A stretch of DNA of 64,000 bases, taken from the NCBI RefSeq assembly GCF_014838825.1, contig NZ_JACYMO010000001.1:642566-706565 (forward strand). The letters are read 5' to 3'. Under the pieces are notes generated by a model. The model worked only from the letters and a program-made list of their open reading frames with translations, had not been told where the DNA came from and did no database searches. Positions 49,049-58,589 of the stretch are shown piece by piece. Source of the stretch: Erwinia persicina (GTDB lineage: Bacteria; Pseudomonadota; Gammaproteobacteria; Enterobacterales; Enterobacteriaceae). The number at the start of each line of letters is the position of its first letter. The stretch's first letter is position 1. The translations under genes were made by a program, and so were the position numbers.

Positions 49049-49960
49049 CACATTCGTCTCGCCATTTCAGATTTGGTTTTAATTAACACCAGAAAATAAT
49101 AAAAAACAACGACGGGTGACGCCCGGCATAGCGTTTAGGATAAAACTTACCTCTTGGGGAAAATTTCATAAGATAAATTTAAACAAGATATAAAATGACA
49201 CAAATAAATATTCAGAAAAAATAAAATTAAACGAACAGTAAACACCACTTTATTTAACGCCAATTATTTACAGGCTCTTAATTTAATCTTAATGTTCCTT
49301 GTTTTCGCCTGTTGATTTAATTCTGACAGCGCACGAAGATGAACAATGAATCAACGGCCGATGAGATCGAGAGAAATCGCAGAAAAATAAATGTCATTCT
49401 GTAACCCCTCCCCAGGGATTTTCTTAATGAACAGCACCTGTATTTAACCGGCAGCGCGGGGAATAGCGATGAAAAACGTGATGTTAGCGATATACCCGGC
49501 ATTCAGCAAAGAACGGCGGGGTGAACAACGCTGAAATAGCTGTTTACGTTTGCTTTTTCAGCCTGCCGCGTTGTGCCCCTGCTGGCCGGCACGCGGCAGG
49601 CTGAAAAAGCAGACCACTCTGATTGAAAAAATGGTTAACCCTTTGAAAAAGTCACCTTCCGGCCACGCTACTGACTCCCGCCCTCTTCATCGGCGGAACG
49701 GGTCGATCGCTTACTTTTTTCATCCTTTCGGTGAATATTCCGCCAGGCGCGTTGGTATTTATTACTGTTCGTAACATTCTGTGGTCGTTTCCGGCGTGAG
49801 TGATAAAAGCTCCTGATAAGTTAACCCCTGCTAACCAAAAAAAGTCAGAAATCAGAACTGCATCAAAGCCCGATCGTCCACCAGGCCCTGCTGTCAGGCA
49901 TTTGTGCTAGCCTTTTACAGAATTCAGGCGACAGAAACGATCCATCCGGGCGATTAAAAT
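49049..49960. other. AT-rich noncoding region upstream of the glycosyltransferase and GGDEF-EAL genes
   Basis: This 0.9-kb divergent gap has no supported gene. The first 250 bp is strongly AT-rich, unlike the rest of the window, and may hold the promoter of the sugar genes. The second half contains a perfect 21-bp inverted repeat (49551-49611). A 21-codon frame at about 49339 has no ribosome site. Confidence 0.5.
49551..49611. repeat. Perfect 21-bp inverted repeat with 19-bp spacer
   Basis: The left arm (49551-49571) runs from TGCTTTTTCAG to GCCGCGT and the right arm (49591-49611) is its exact reverse complement, from ACGCGGC to CTGAAAAAGCA. Transcribed from either side, a U tract comes before the stem and an A tract after it, the reverse of a normal intrinsic terminator. 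The loop is GC-rich. Confidence 0.85.
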
Positions 49961-52141
49961 ATGAAGATTTCTGACAGTTTCCGTCATCATTTCATTAAAG
50001 ACGTGTTGATACCCCTGACCTTTGTTTTACTGCTGACGTCCGCTGCAGGTATTTCCACGCTGCTGTGGGCCACATCACGGGCTAACCAGGATGAAACCCG
50101 TCAGCAGCAGCAGATCGTTGACAGTGCCTTGTCGCACAGTGTCGCCGGGATGCAGAAGCAGCAGCGCAGCCTCACCCACTGGCCGCCGCTGGCAGAGCGC
50201 CTGGCACAGACGCCGCACGATCTGGGCTGGCTGAATGAAAACGTCGGGGCCTGGCTGTCCGGTATGTTTGACCATCAGCTGATCTACCTGCTGGATGCCA
50301 GCGGTCACCCCGTCTATCTGTGGGAGGATGGACGTAACGTTCCGCCTGATCGCTTTGCCCACGTCGCCTATGCGGTACGTCCCTTCCAGCAGAGCCTGAC
50401 ACATCGCCACAGCCCCGGGACTGCCCGCAGCGACCGGACAGGTTTTGTCCTGATTGATGACGCCCCTGCCATCGTGACGCTGGGTGAAATCAGCGCTGAC
50501 GCAGCCGACAGAGGCACGTATTCCATGCTCAGTATCCGCCGGTTGGACAGCGACTGGCTGCAATCCCTCGCCCGGCGCGGTCTGCTCCACGATCTGCGTT
50601 TTACACCCCGGGTCGTCCCGGCAGGCACCCCTGGCTATTTTACTTTGAAGACGCCGCAGGGAGTCCCCATCGGCAGTCTGGCATGGACGGCAGACCGCCC
50701 CGGAACCCGCATGCTTGAGGTTCTTGCACCGGCCATGGCGCTGGTCCTGTTGGTGATTGTGCTGATCTCTGTGGTGATGATCCGGCGGCTGTGGCTCTCC
50801 TCCATGCGGCTTTCCGACTCCCTGCTGCAGCTGGGTGCCAGCGAAGCCCAGGCACAGCACCTCGCTTTTCACGATGTCCTCACCGGGCTGCCAAACCGGG
50901 CGCTGGTGGATGAGCGGCTTAACCAGGCGCTGGTGCATCTGCCCCGCCAGCAGGAGAAACTGGCCCTGCTGCTGCTGGATCTTGACCGCTTTAAAACGAT
51001 TAATGATACCTATGGTCATCAGGCCGGGGATGAGCTGATCGTCGAAGTGGCGCACCGTCTGAACGGGCTGGTACGCCATCGCGATACAGTAGGCCGCCTG
51101 GGCGGCGATGAGTTTGTCATTATTCAGCAAGACATCACCACCTCACGGGAAACGCATCTGCTCTGCCAGCGCATTATTGACGCACTGAACCGCCCCTTTA
51201 CGCTGCTGGGCAATGAGACCTGGATCGGCGTCAGCATTGGCGTGGTGCTGGCCCCCGACGACGCCACCGAGCGCATGGAGATGCTGCGTAAAGCTGACAT
51301 TGCGCTGTATGAGGCAAAAAATCAGGGACGCGGACAGTACCGGATATTTGAACACGTCATGGATGAATCACTGAAAACGCGCCAGCAAATTGGCGCTGAC
51401 CTGCGGCTGGCGTTGCAAACCCGACGCGATCTCAGCGTACATTACCAGCCGCTGGTAGAGATCAGCGGACAGCGGATCGTCGGCTTTGAGGCACTGGTGC
51501 GCTGGCAGCATCCGGTGCAGGGCATGATTTCCCCTACCGAGTTTATCCCCATTGCCGAAGAGATGGGGATTATCGCCCCGCTGGGAGAATGGGTACTGCG
51601 CGAAGCCTGCCAGACAGCGCGCCAGTGGCCCGACCTGACCCTCGCCGTTAACGTCTCTCCGCTGCAGTTCCGCGCGCCCGGATTCGTTGAGCGTATCAAG
51701 GCTATCGTCAGTAAAGAGCAGGTTTCCCCTTCACGTATCGAACTGGAAATCACCGAGGGCGTGCTAATTGACGATGAAAAGAGGGCAAAAGGCATCATCG
51801 ACGACCTGCGGGCGGCAGGCTTTCGTATTGCGCTGGATGACTTCGGTACCGGCTACTCCAGCCTGAATTATCTCAGCCATTTTTCCGTGGATAAGATCAA
51901 AATTGATCGCTCCTTTACCCAGTCGCTGGGTATGAGCGGTAACGCCGCCGCAGTTATCGAATCCGTCGTCAGACTGGGGCATGCGATGGGCCTGACGGTT
52001 ACAGCTGAAGGAGTGGAAAATCGCGGGCAGATGAAAGCCCTCGCCCGGGCCGGGTGTAACCATCTCCAGGGCTATCTGTTCTCTGAGGCGGTTCCCCGGG
52101 AGCAGATAGCCGGGCTGGTTAACCCGCGAGAAGCCAGCTGA
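49961..52141 (+). CDS. GGDEF-EAL cyclic-di-GMP protein with periplasmic CHASE4-like sensor
   Basis: A 726-residue membrane protein. TM1 is at about 13-36, a periplasmic domain of about 215 residues follows (CHASE4-like, from the spacing and WLNENVGAWL and YLWEDGR segments), and TM2 is at about 255-275. The GGDEF domain has an intact active site GGDEF (381-385) and an inhibitory site RHRD (372-375). The EAL domain has intact EAL (510-512), the DDFGTGYSSL loop and AEGVEN, so both synthesis and hydrolysis of cyclic-di-GMP are possible. The ribosome site is weak. The gene is monocistronic and convergent with the aldehyde dehydrogenase. Confidence 0.9.
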   Translation: MKISDSFRHHFIKDVLIPLTFVLLLTSAAGISTLLWATSRANQDETRQQQQIVDSALSHSVAGMQKQQRSLTHWPPLAERLAQTPHDLGWLNENVGAWLSGMFDHQLIYLLDASGHPVYLWEDGRNVPPDRFAHVAYAVRPFQQSLTHRHSPGTARSDRTGFVLIDDAPAIVTLGEISADAADRGTYSMLSIRRLDSDWLQSLARRGLLHDLRFTPRVVPAGTPGYFTLKTPQGVPIGSLAWTADRPGTRMLEVLAPAMALVLLVIVLISVVMIRRLWLSSMRLSDSLLQLGASEAQAQHLAFHDVLTGLPNRALVDERLNQALVHLPRQQEKLALLLLDLDRFKTINDTYGHQAGDELIVEVAHRLNGLVRHRDTVGRLGGDEFVIIQQDITTSRETHLLCQRIIDALNRPFTLLGNETWIGVSIGVVLAPDDATERMEMLRKADIALYEAKNQGRGQYRIFEHVMDESLKTRQQIGADLRLALQTRRDLSVHYQPLVEISGQRIVGFEALVRWQHPVQGMISPTEFIPIAEEMGIIAPLGEWVLREACQTARQWPDLTLAVNVSPLQFRAPGFVERIKAIVSKEQVSPSRIELEITEGVLIDDEKRAKGIIDDLRAAGFRIALDDFGTGYSSLNYLSHFSVDKIKIDRSFTQSLGMSGNAAAVIESVVRLGHAMGLTVTAEGVENRGQMKALARAGCNHLQGYLFSEAVPREQIAGLVNPREAS

Positions 52142-52159
52142 ATCAGGTCGGGAATGAAA

Positions 52160-52179
52160 CGGGCCGGCGTTCCGGCCCG
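52160..52179 (-). terminator. Hairpin between convergent GGDEF-EAL and aldehyde dehydrogenase genes
   Basis: CGGGCCGG and CCGGCCCG form an 8-bp GC stem with a 4-nt loop. On the minus strand it is followed by TTTCATT, on the plus strand by no T tract, so it better serves the aldehyde dehydrogenase. Confidence 0.5.
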
Positions 52180-52184
52180 CGATA

Positions 52185-53708
52185 TCAGAAGAAGCCGAGC
52201 GGTTCGATGCTGTAGCTGATCAGCAGGTTTTTAGTCTGTTGATAGTGATCGAGCATCATTTTATGCGTTTCGCGGCCAATCCCTGATTTCTTGTAGCCCC
52301 CGAAGGCGGCATGCGCCGGATAGAGGTGATAGCAGTTGGTCCACACGCGCCCTGCCTTAATGGCGCGCCCTACGCGATAGGCACGGTTAATATCGCGCGT
52401 CCACACCCCCGCTCCCAGGCCGTAGATGGAGTCGTTGGCCATGGCGATGGCTTCTGCTTCATCGTTGAAAGTGGTAATCCCCACTACCGGCCCGAAGATC
52501 TCCTCCTGAAACACGCGCATGCTGTTATTTCCCTTCAGCAGGGTCGGCTGGATGTAATATCCACCAGCCAGATCACCTTCCAGTTTTTCTACGCCGCCGC
52601 CGGTGAGGATTTCCGCCCCCTCGTTCTGCGCAATCTCAAGATAAGAGAGGATTTTGTCAAACTGCTGCTGCGAAGCCTGTGCGCCCACCATGGTATCGGT
52701 ATCCATCGGGTCGCCGCGCCTGATGGTTTTGACCCGTTTCATCACCGCAGCCATAAAGGGTTCATAAATCGACGCCTGTACCAGCGCGCGTGATGGACAG
52801 GTACAGACTTCCCCCTGATTGAGAAAGCCCAGCACCACGCCTTCTGCCGCTTTTTCAATAAATGACGGCTCCGCCTGCATAATATCTTCAAAGAAAATGT
52901 TCGGTGACTTCCCGCCCAGCTCAACGGTAGACGGGATCAGATTTTTTGCCGCCAGCTCAAGGATATGCCCGCCGGTTGCGGTTGAGCCGGTAAAGGCCAC
53001 TTTGGCAATGCGCGGGTGAGAGGCCAGCGCCTCCCCGGCTTCGCGCCCGAAGCCGTGGATGACATTCAGTACGCCTGCAGGCAGCAGGTCGCCGATCAGC
53101 CCGACGAACAGCGTGATCGACAGCGGGGTCTGCTCGGCCGGTTTCAGTACCACGCAGTTGCCTGCGGCCAGCGCCGGTGCCAGCTTCCACGCGGCCATCA
53201 GCAGCGGGAAGTTCCAGGGAATAATCTGTGCCACCACGCCCAGCGGTTCATGAAAATGATAAGCCGCAGTAAACTCATCAATCTCCGCTGCCGTCCCCTC
53301 CTGGGCACGCAGGCAGCCAGCAAAATAGCGGAAGTGATCCACGGCCAGCGGCAGATCGGCCGCCAGCGTTTCGCGCACCGGTTTGCCGTTATCCCAGGTC
53401 TCATTGACCGCCAGCATCTCCAGATTCTGCTCCAGACGGTCAGCAATTTTCAGCAGCGTGAGAGATCGGGACTGGACCGACGTTTTTCCCCACGCGTCAG
53501 CGGCGGCGTGCGCAGCATCCAGCGCCTTTTCCACGTCATCTTTATCGGAGCGCGGAAAGTCGCCAATTACCGACCCATTGACCGGTGAGGTGTTGGTAAA
53601 CCAGGTGCCGTTAACCGGCGGCGTAAACTCGCCGTTGATGTAGTTACCATACTGTGACTGCAGGGTAATCAGAGACTCTTTACTGCCCGGATATACATAG
53701 CGCATCAT
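52185..53708 (-). CDS. NAD(P)-dependent aldehyde dehydrogenase, AldB/ExaC-like
   Basis: A 507-residue aldehyde dehydrogenase that aligns along its length with E. coli AldB (512), which oxidises acetaldehyde and other aldehydes to acids. The cofactor segment is [20 protein letters not shown], then [13 protein letters not shown], the general base Glu in VELGGKSPN and the catalytic cysteine in [14 protein letters not shown]. The double cysteine context (CTC) is typical of AldB and ExaC. The C-terminus [15 protein letters not shown] is conserved. Two adjacent ATGs precede the gene; the second is better spaced from AGGAG. It is monocistronic, with an AT-rich promoter region. Confidence 0.9.
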   Translation of the reverse strand: MMRYVYPGSKESLITLQSQYGNYINGEFTPPVNGTWFTNTSPVNGSVIGDFPRSDKDDVEKALDAAHAAADAWGKTSVQSRSLTLLKIADRLEQNLEMLAVNETWDNGKPVRETLAADLPLAVDHFRYFAGCLRAQEGTAAEIDEFTAAYHFHEPLGVVAQIIPWNFPLLMAAWKLAPALAAGNCVVLKPAEQTPLSITLFVGLIGDLLPAGVLNVIHGFGREAGEALASHPRIAKVAFTGSTATGGHILELAAKNLIPSTVELGGKSPNIFFEDIMQAEPSFIEKAAEGVVLGFLNQGEVCTCPSRALVQASIYEPFMAAVMKRVKTIRRGDPMDTDTMVGAQASQQQFDKILSYLEIAQNEGAEILTGGGVEKLEGDLAGGYYIQPTLLKGNNSMRVFQEEIFGPVVGITTFNDEAEAIAMANDSIYGLGAGVWTRDINRAYRVGRAIKAGRVWTNCYHLYPAHAAFGGYKKSGIGRETHKMMLDHYQQTKNLLISYSIEPLGFF

Positions 53709-53743
53709 CGCTCTCCTGTTAAAGAAATCGCCGTGGCGAACTA

Positions 53744-53777
53744 AATGTTAACAATAAAATAACTCATTATTAACATT
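53744..53777. promoter_or_regulatory. Inverted repeat upstream of the aldehyde dehydrogenase gene
   Basis: AATGTTAA (53744-53751) and TTAACATT (53770-53777) form perfect inverted arms 18 bp apart in an AT-rich stretch 36-70 bp upstream of the start codon. It could be an operator; the regulator is not known. Confidence 0.3.
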
Positions 53778-53910
53778 ATCAATAACGGTGAGCATGTCAG
53801 ATTGCCGGGCCGTAAACTGTGACGGCATCGAAAGGAAAACGGCATTTTAGCCCAGCGCTGTGAGGCAGCGCACAGGGCCACTGCCGCAGGCGCACGGCAG
53901 GGCCGCAGCA

Positions 53911-54633
53911 TCACGCCCGCTGAGCGACGGGCTGCACCTGCTGCCAGAAATCACCTAATAACCGGGCCGGCCACTGCGGTACCGGCTGCGCCGTCATCAG
54001 GCGGGCAACCTCAACCTCACTCAGGCTGTTCTGCAGGCAGGCGGTCATAATCTCAGGGGTGAATTCGGGATGAAACTGCACCGACAGCGCCTGGGCGCTA
54101 TAGCGGATAATCTGACAGCCGTCCTGCGGCGAACGGGCCAGCACCTGCGCGCCCACCGGCGGCGTCAGTACCGACTGGCGGTGTGACAGCCAGGCGGTGA
54201 ACCGATCGGGAAGTGCCGACAGCAGCGGGTCCTGCCGCATCCTCGCATCCCCTGTCACCCTTACTGCCCCCCGTTCCCAACCCGCCGGGTTATCCCCGAC
54301 GTTGCCCCCCAGGGCATAAGACATCAGCTGATGTCCGTAACAGACGCCCAGCAGCGGCAGCTGCTCTGCTACGGCATGCCGCACCCAGGCCGCCGTTCGC
54401 TCACTCCAGTCGGCGCGATCGGTCACCATCGCCCAGGAGCCGCTGAGGATGGCGGCAGAAATCGCGTGCACATCGGGCAGAGCCTCCCCCCGATCCGGAC
54501 GGACGACAATATAGTCACTGGCTGACAGCTCCAGTGCCGCCACAAACCACTGCGCCTGCTCGCCGACGCGCGCGCTGACCGCCCCGGGCGGTGATTCAAG
54601 CTGAATAATGGCTAAAGGAAGTCTCGCTGTCAT
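53911..54633 (-). CDS. Class I glutamine amidotransferase-like protein
   Basis: A 240-residue single-domain protein of the GuaA-like glutamine amidotransferase group (often labelled GMP synthase-like). The nucleophile elbow is LLGVCYGHQLMSYALGG (Cys), and the His-Glu pair is in LSVQFHPEFTPEIM, so the triad is complete. No synthetase domain is attached, so it is not GuaA itself. Some family members hydrolyse gamma-glutamyl compounds. It is divergent from the EamA transporter gene. Substrate is unknown. Confidence 0.82.
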   Translation of the reverse strand: MTARLPLAIIQLESPPGAVSARVGEQAQWFVAALELSASDYIVVRPDRGEALPDVHAISAAILSGSWAMVTDRADWSERTAAWVRHAVAEQLPLLGVCYGHQLMSYALGGNVGDNPAGWERGAVRVTGDARMRQDPLLSALPDRFTAWLSHRQSVLTPPVGAQVLARSPQDGCQIIRYSAQALSVQFHPEFTPEIMTACLQNSLSEVEVARLMTAQPVPQWPARLLGDFWQQVQPVAQRA

Positions 54634-54858
54634 CGTAATCTGTCCTCAGATCGCTGCGGGGCCGCTTACCCCGGCGACGATCATGGCAGCTTACCGCCGC
54701 GCTGTCTCATAACATTTTCTTGTATTGTCTTGATAACCCACCGGCTTCCCGCCCGCCTCTGCGCCACCGGCGGCGAAAAAACTGTGCAGTTCCGCGCCTC
54801 ATCCGGCGATTTTCATGCCATGATTATCAGGACTACTTCGTTTGCTAAGGACTTTGCG

Positions 54859-55770
54859 GTGGCTTTGCGTCATTTTTTACTGATTTTGCTGGTGGTGTCT
54901 ATCTGGGCCTTTAATAACATCGCCATTAAATGGGGGCTGCTCGACCTGCCGCCCCTGCTGATGATTACCCTGCGCTTTGTGGTGGTGGCCCTGATTCTGG
55001 TGCCCTTCACTCGCATCACCCGTCAGCAGCTCTGGTATCTGATGCCGCTGGGTTTCACCTTCGGTTTTATGCACTTTTCCCTGCTGTTTGTCAGCCTGAA
55101 GTATACCGATGCCGGCACCGCGGCGGTGATCGTCCAGCTGGGAACCCCAATCGCTATGCTGCTGGCCATGGTGATCCTGAAAGAGAAGCTCCGCCTGATC
55201 CAGCTGGCAGGCATCGCCCTGTCCCTGAGCGGCGTGGTGGTGCTGGCAGGCAGCCCGACCATCCCTAACATCTGGATATTCCTGATGCTGATCCTTAGCG
55301 CCTTTGGCTGGGCAATCAGTAATCTGATTGTTAAAAAATCACCGCCCATCAGCCCGTTAACCCTTACCGGCTGGCTGTCGTTTTTTGCCATTCCGCTGGT
55401 GGCTCTTGCCTCGTGGATGACCGAATCAGATCAGCTTCATCTGCTGCTACACTCTTCATGGCGGGGCTGGTTTGGCATTCTGTTCAGCGCCATTGGCTCG
55501 TCCATCGTGGCGTACTCCCTGTGGTACAGCCTGCTGAAACACTACAACGTCAACCTGATTATGCCTTACTCACTGCTCACCCCGGTGCTGGCCGTTATCA
55601 TGGGCGTGGTGGTGCTGGGGGACAGTATGAACGGCTACAAGGCTATCGGCGCGCTGCTGGTGATTGCCGGGACGGCCATTGCGGTGATTAACCTGCGCAA
55701 TCTGAAGATGCACGCCCGTCTGTCACGCTTTCGCTTTGACCGTCAGCGGAAAACAGGCCCCCGTTCCTGA
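54859..55770 (+). CDS. EamA-family (DMT) transporter
   Basis: A 303-residue ten-helix transporter with two EamA repeats (about 5-135 and 150-285). I start at the GTG with AAGGA 7 bp upstream, giving VALRHFLLILLVVSIWAFNN, the common N-terminus of the family; upstream ATGs (54820, 54730) lack ribosome sites. The segments LKYTDAGTAAVIVQLGTPI and NLIMPYSLLTPVLAVIMG are the repeated helix pairs. These exporters carry amino acids or metabolites outward. It is followed 21 bp later by the CoA-transferase gene in an apparent operon. Confidence 0.85.
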   Translation: MALRHFLLILLVVSIWAFNNIAIKWGLLDLPPLLMITLRFVVVALILVPFTRITRQQLWYLMPLGFTFGFMHFSLLFVSLKYTDAGTAAVIVQLGTPIAMLLAMVILKEKLRLIQLAGIALSLSGVVVLAGSPTIPNIWIFLMLILSAFGWAISNLIVKKSPPISPLTLTGWLSFFAIPLVALASWMTESDQLHLLLHSSWRGWFGILFSAIGSSIVAYSLWYSLLKHYNVNLIMPYSLLTPVLAVIMGVVVLGDSMNGYKAIGALLVIAGTAIAVINLRNLKMHARLSRFRFDRQRKTGPRS

Positions 55771-55791
55771 CCAACGACCAAGGAGAGCCGA

Positions 55792-57162
55792 ATGGATCAT
55801 CGCCTGACCACTGCCCTGTGGCAACAGCTGTGGCACGGGCTGCGTAACAGCAGCACGCCCCTGCCTGAACTCCGCTTCACCGGCGAGCGGGCACTGGTCT
55901 CCGCTTACCCGGTCAGCGAACTGGCTGCCACCAGCGTCGGCCTCGCCGCGCAGGCTACCGCCAGCCTGATCGGGGCGGCAGCTACCGTGACGGTCGACGG
56001 CACGCTGGCCTCGCGCTGGTTTCAGCAGGCTCTGCGCCCGGTTAACCGCCCGTCCCCGCCCCTGTGGGATCCTTTTGCCGGGGACTACGCCACGGCGGAC
56101 GGCTGGCTGCGCCTGCACACTAACGCCCCGCATCACCGGGCGGCGATGGAGCAGGTATTGGGCCGACACGCCAGCCGTCCGCGGCTGGCTGCCGCCGTAG
56201 CCACATGGAATAAAAGCGATCTGGAACAGGCAGTGGTGGATGCAGGCGGCTGCGCCGCCGCCCTGCGCAGTTACAGCGAATGGCAGCAGCATCCGCAGGG
56301 GCAGAGCGTCAGCCGGGAATCGCTGATCGCACAAACGCTGCAGGCCTGCGGCCCGGCCCCGGCGTGGCGTCTGCCGGCGGCACGGCCGCTGCTCGGCGTG
56401 CGCGTGCTTGACCTGACGCGGATTATTGCCGGTCCGGTGGCCACCCGATTTCTGGCCGGGCTGGGGGCAGAGGTGCTGCGCATTGACCCACCCGGCTGGC
56501 AGGAACCTTCCCTGGAGGAAGAGATCACCCCCGGAAAACGCTGTGCCCGCCTCGATCTGAAAACCGCCGACGGCCGCCGCCAGTTTGAGCAGTTACTCAG
56601 CCAGAGCGATGTGCTGGTTCACGGCTACCGCGCTGATGCACTGAGCCAGCTGGGTTATGACAGCGAGGCGCTGCAGCAGCGGAAGCCGGGGCTGGTAGAG
56701 GTCAGCCTGAACGCCTGGGGCTGGACCGGCCCCTGGCGCGACCGGCGCGGATTTGACAGCCTGGTGCAGATGGCCTGCGGCATCGCCGGGCGCGGCCGCC
56801 TGTGGCAGGGCAGTGATGCCCCCGTGCCGCTGCCGGTGCAGGCGCTGGATCACGCAACCGGCTATATGATGGCCGCCGCCGTGCTGGAGGGATTACGTCA
56901 GCGTCTGCTGCACCGCACCGGTTTTACCGCCCGCCTGTCGCTGGCGCGTACCGCCTGCCTGCTGACCGATGCGCCTTATCCGCAGGACGCACGGCCTGCC
57001 GGTCTCGGGCCGCGCCTGCCGCAGGACGACGACCCGGAGGCGCTGATTTCTCCATGGGGTATCAGCTACCGGCTGCGCTCGCCGTTCTGGCTGCCCGGCA
57101 CCCCGCTGGCCTGGTCCCGCGCCCCTTCCCCGTTCGGCTCCGCCCCGCCCGCCTGGCGCTGA
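55792..57162 (+). CDS. Family III (CaiB/BaiF) CoA-transferase with permuted domain order
   Basis: A 456-residue CoA-transferase-like protein. The Rossmann core that normally begins such proteins starts only near residue 199 (PLLGVRVLDLTRIIAGPVA), leading to the catalytic Asp353 (VPLPVQALDHATGYM). Residues 90-170 (DPFAGDYATADGWLRLHT, then VVDAGGCAAALRSYSEW) look like the small and C-terminal part of canonical CaiB, which usually comes last. The start has AAGGAGAGCC. It is probably co-transcribed with the EamA gene. Acyl substrate is unknown. The permutation is read from motif order only. Confidence 0.8.
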   Translation: MDHRLTTALWQQLWHGLRNSSTPLPELRFTGERALVSAYPVSELAATSVGLAAQATASLIGAAATVTVDGTLASRWFQQALRPVNRPSPPLWDPFAGDYATADGWLRLHTNAPHHRAAMEQVLGRHASRPRLAAAVATWNKSDLEQAVVDAGGCAAALRSYSEWQQHPQGQSVSRESLIAQTLQACGPAPAWRLPAARPLLGVRVLDLTRIIAGPVATRFLAGLGAEVLRIDPPGWQEPSLEEEITPGKRCARLDLKTADGRRQFEQLLSQSDVLVHGYRADALSQLGYDSEALQQRKPGLVEVSLNAWGWTGPWRDRRGFDSLVQMACGIAGRGRLWQGSDAPVPLPVQALDHATGYMMAAAVLEGLRQRLLHRTGFTARLSLARTACLLTDAPYPQDARPAGLGPRLPQDDDPEALISPWGISYRLRSPFWLPGTPLAWSRAPSPFGSAPPAWR

Positions 57163-57181
57163 TGTCCGACCGGCTGACGGA

Positions 57182-57213
57182 TAAAAAAAGGCCGCCCCGG
57201 TGAGGAGCGGCCT
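57182..57213 (-). terminator. Terminator of ghrA-ycdX-ycdY, shared with the CoA-transferase side
   Basis: AGGCCGC and GCGGCCT form a GC-rich stem with inner GG/CC pairs; the minus strand continues with seven Ts (opposite the As at 57183-57189). The plus strand has only GTTT. It lies 20 bp after ycdY on the minus strand and 20 bp after the CoA-transferase on the plus strand. Confidence 0.85.
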
Positions 57214-57234
57214 GTTTAATGCGCACAACAGCCG

Positions 57235-57798
57235 TTATTCCGGCGTGCCCTGTGCCTCATCTTCCAGCTCGTCACGCATCGCCTGGATGGCCTCACGGCT
57301 GATGGCGGCAAGCGTGCGGTAAAACGCCGTTTCTGCATGCGCCTCAACCTTGCCGAGGAAGGCACCTACCCACGGCATCAGGAAATGATCAAACAGCTGG
57401 ATCTGCGCCTGACTCTCATCCTCTTCTGACTGATCTTCCAGCCAGGACGCAGCCAGCAGCAGCGCGCCAATATGGTCGGCAGGCGCGTCGGTCAGTGGCA
57501 TTCCACGCTGGCCGAGGAAGGCGCGGACATCAGCCTCCTGCGGGCCATTCTCCCACTGCGACGCATACGGCGACACCTGGCATTCAGGCCCGACAAACAG
57601 CGCATTGTAATCAGCGGCCAGCAGAGCGGGATCGCTGTGCTGCTGCAGGCGGGTTAACAGCTCATCCTGCTCCAGCGGCCAGTGCTGCTGTAACTTTCCT
57701 TCACGCAGAAGGGTGAACAGCGGCACCAGCAGCGGGTCCTGAGGCTGGCGATTATACAGCGAGCCCAGAATGCGGCAGATGATGGAAAACTCATTCAT
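57235..57798 (-). CDS. ycdY: TorD/DmsD-family chaperone YcdY
   Basis: YcdY is a redox-enzyme-maturation-type chaperone; in E. coli it partners with YcdX and affects its activity and swarming. The 187 residues (E. coli 184) begin MNEFSIICRILGSLYNRQP; the helical TorD fold segments ADYNALFVGPE and ADHIGALLLAASWLEDQSE are clear, followed by WVGAFLGKVEAHAETAFYR. It is the last gene of ghrA-ycdX-ycdY, 36 bp after ycdX. Confidence 0.94.
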   Translation of the reverse strand: MNEFSIICRILGSLYNRQPQDPLLVPLFTLLREGKLQQHWPLEQDELLTRLQQHSDPALLAADYNALFVGPECQVSPYASQWENGPQEADVRAFLGQRGMPLTDAPADHIGALLLAASWLEDQSEEDESQAQIQLFDHFLMPWVGAFLGKVEAHAETAFYRTLAAISREAIQAMRDELEDEAQGTPE

Positions 57799-57834
57799 GT
57801 CTTTCAGTTCCGTTAGGGGTTATGTGTGACAGTG

Positions 57835-58572
57835 TCACATATCAGCAAATTCGGGAATCTTTCTGCCGGTGCGCAGGGTTAAAAAGTCCAGCAGGCGGCG
57901 CGGCGTGACATTTAACACGCGATCCTCGGGAAAATCCACCTCGCGCATAATGCGCAGGCAGTGATCGAAGTTACCGAGGGTGAATGCGGTGTGCGAATCC
58001 GAGCCCAGGGCCAGGCGTCCCCCGGCGTCGCGCACCGCAGCGGCCACCGCGCGGCAGTTCGGTTCACTCCCGAGACGGGAGGTGGTAAAGGAGGAGTTAT
58101 TCAGCTCCAGCGCCACGTCGTACTTCGCGGCGGCTTCGGCCACCGCCTGAATGTCGATCGGGTATTTCGGGTTGCCCGGGTGGCTGATGATATGCACCAG
58201 ACCGTTCGCCATCGTGGCGATCATCGCTGCGGTATTGGTCGCCTTATCCTGCGGGGCCAGCACCGGTTCGTGGAAGCCGGCAACGATAATATCAATCGAG
58301 TCCAGCATCGGCCCGCTGCAGTCTATCTCGCCCTGAACATTTTTAATATTCGCCTCAATGCCGCGCAGGATGCCAACGCCGTCGACCACGCGCGGCCAGA
58401 CTTTCATATTAACGAAGTGCCAGTAGTGCGGGGCATCGGCCATATCCGGGCCGTGGTCGGTGATCGCCAGCAGCTTTACGCCACAGGTCTGTGCCTGTAA
58501 AACGTAGTCACGTAGCGTACTGTAGGCATGGGTACTGGCGACGGTGTGCATATGCAGGTCAACGGGGTACAT
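57835..58572 (-). CDS. ycdX: PHP-family zinc phosphatase YcdX
   Basis: YcdX is a trinuclear-zinc PHP-domain phosphatase, needed for normal swarming in E. coli. The 245 residues match E. coli exactly in length. Metal ligands are visible in [37 protein letters not shown] and the closing LGSDSHTA. The ATG follows AAAGGAGAG; 24 more upstream codons in frame overlap ghrA and lack family similarity. Confidence 0.95.
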   Translation of the reverse strand: MYPVDLHMHTVASTHAYSTLRDYVLQAQTCGVKLLAITDHGPDMADAPHYWHFVNMKVWPRVVDGVGILRGIEANIKNVQGEIDCSGPMLDSIDIIVAGFHEPVLAPQDKATNTAAMIATMANGLVHIISHPGNPKYPIDIQAVAEAAAKYDVALELNNSSFTTSRLGSEPNCRAVAAAVRDAGGRLALGSDSHTAFTLGNFDHCLRIMREVDFPEDRVLNVTPRRLLDFLTLRTGRKIPEFADM

Positions 58573-58589
58573 GAGTTCTCTCCTTTTAT

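Noticed and set aside
49339-49404. 21-codon frame upstream of the GGDEF-EAL gene
   Set aside because: No ribosome site and no hydrophobic or conserved features; likely chance.
50075-51130. 351-codon open frame antisense to the GGDEF-EAL gene
   Set aside because: Codon composition mirrors the real gene and the product resembles no family.
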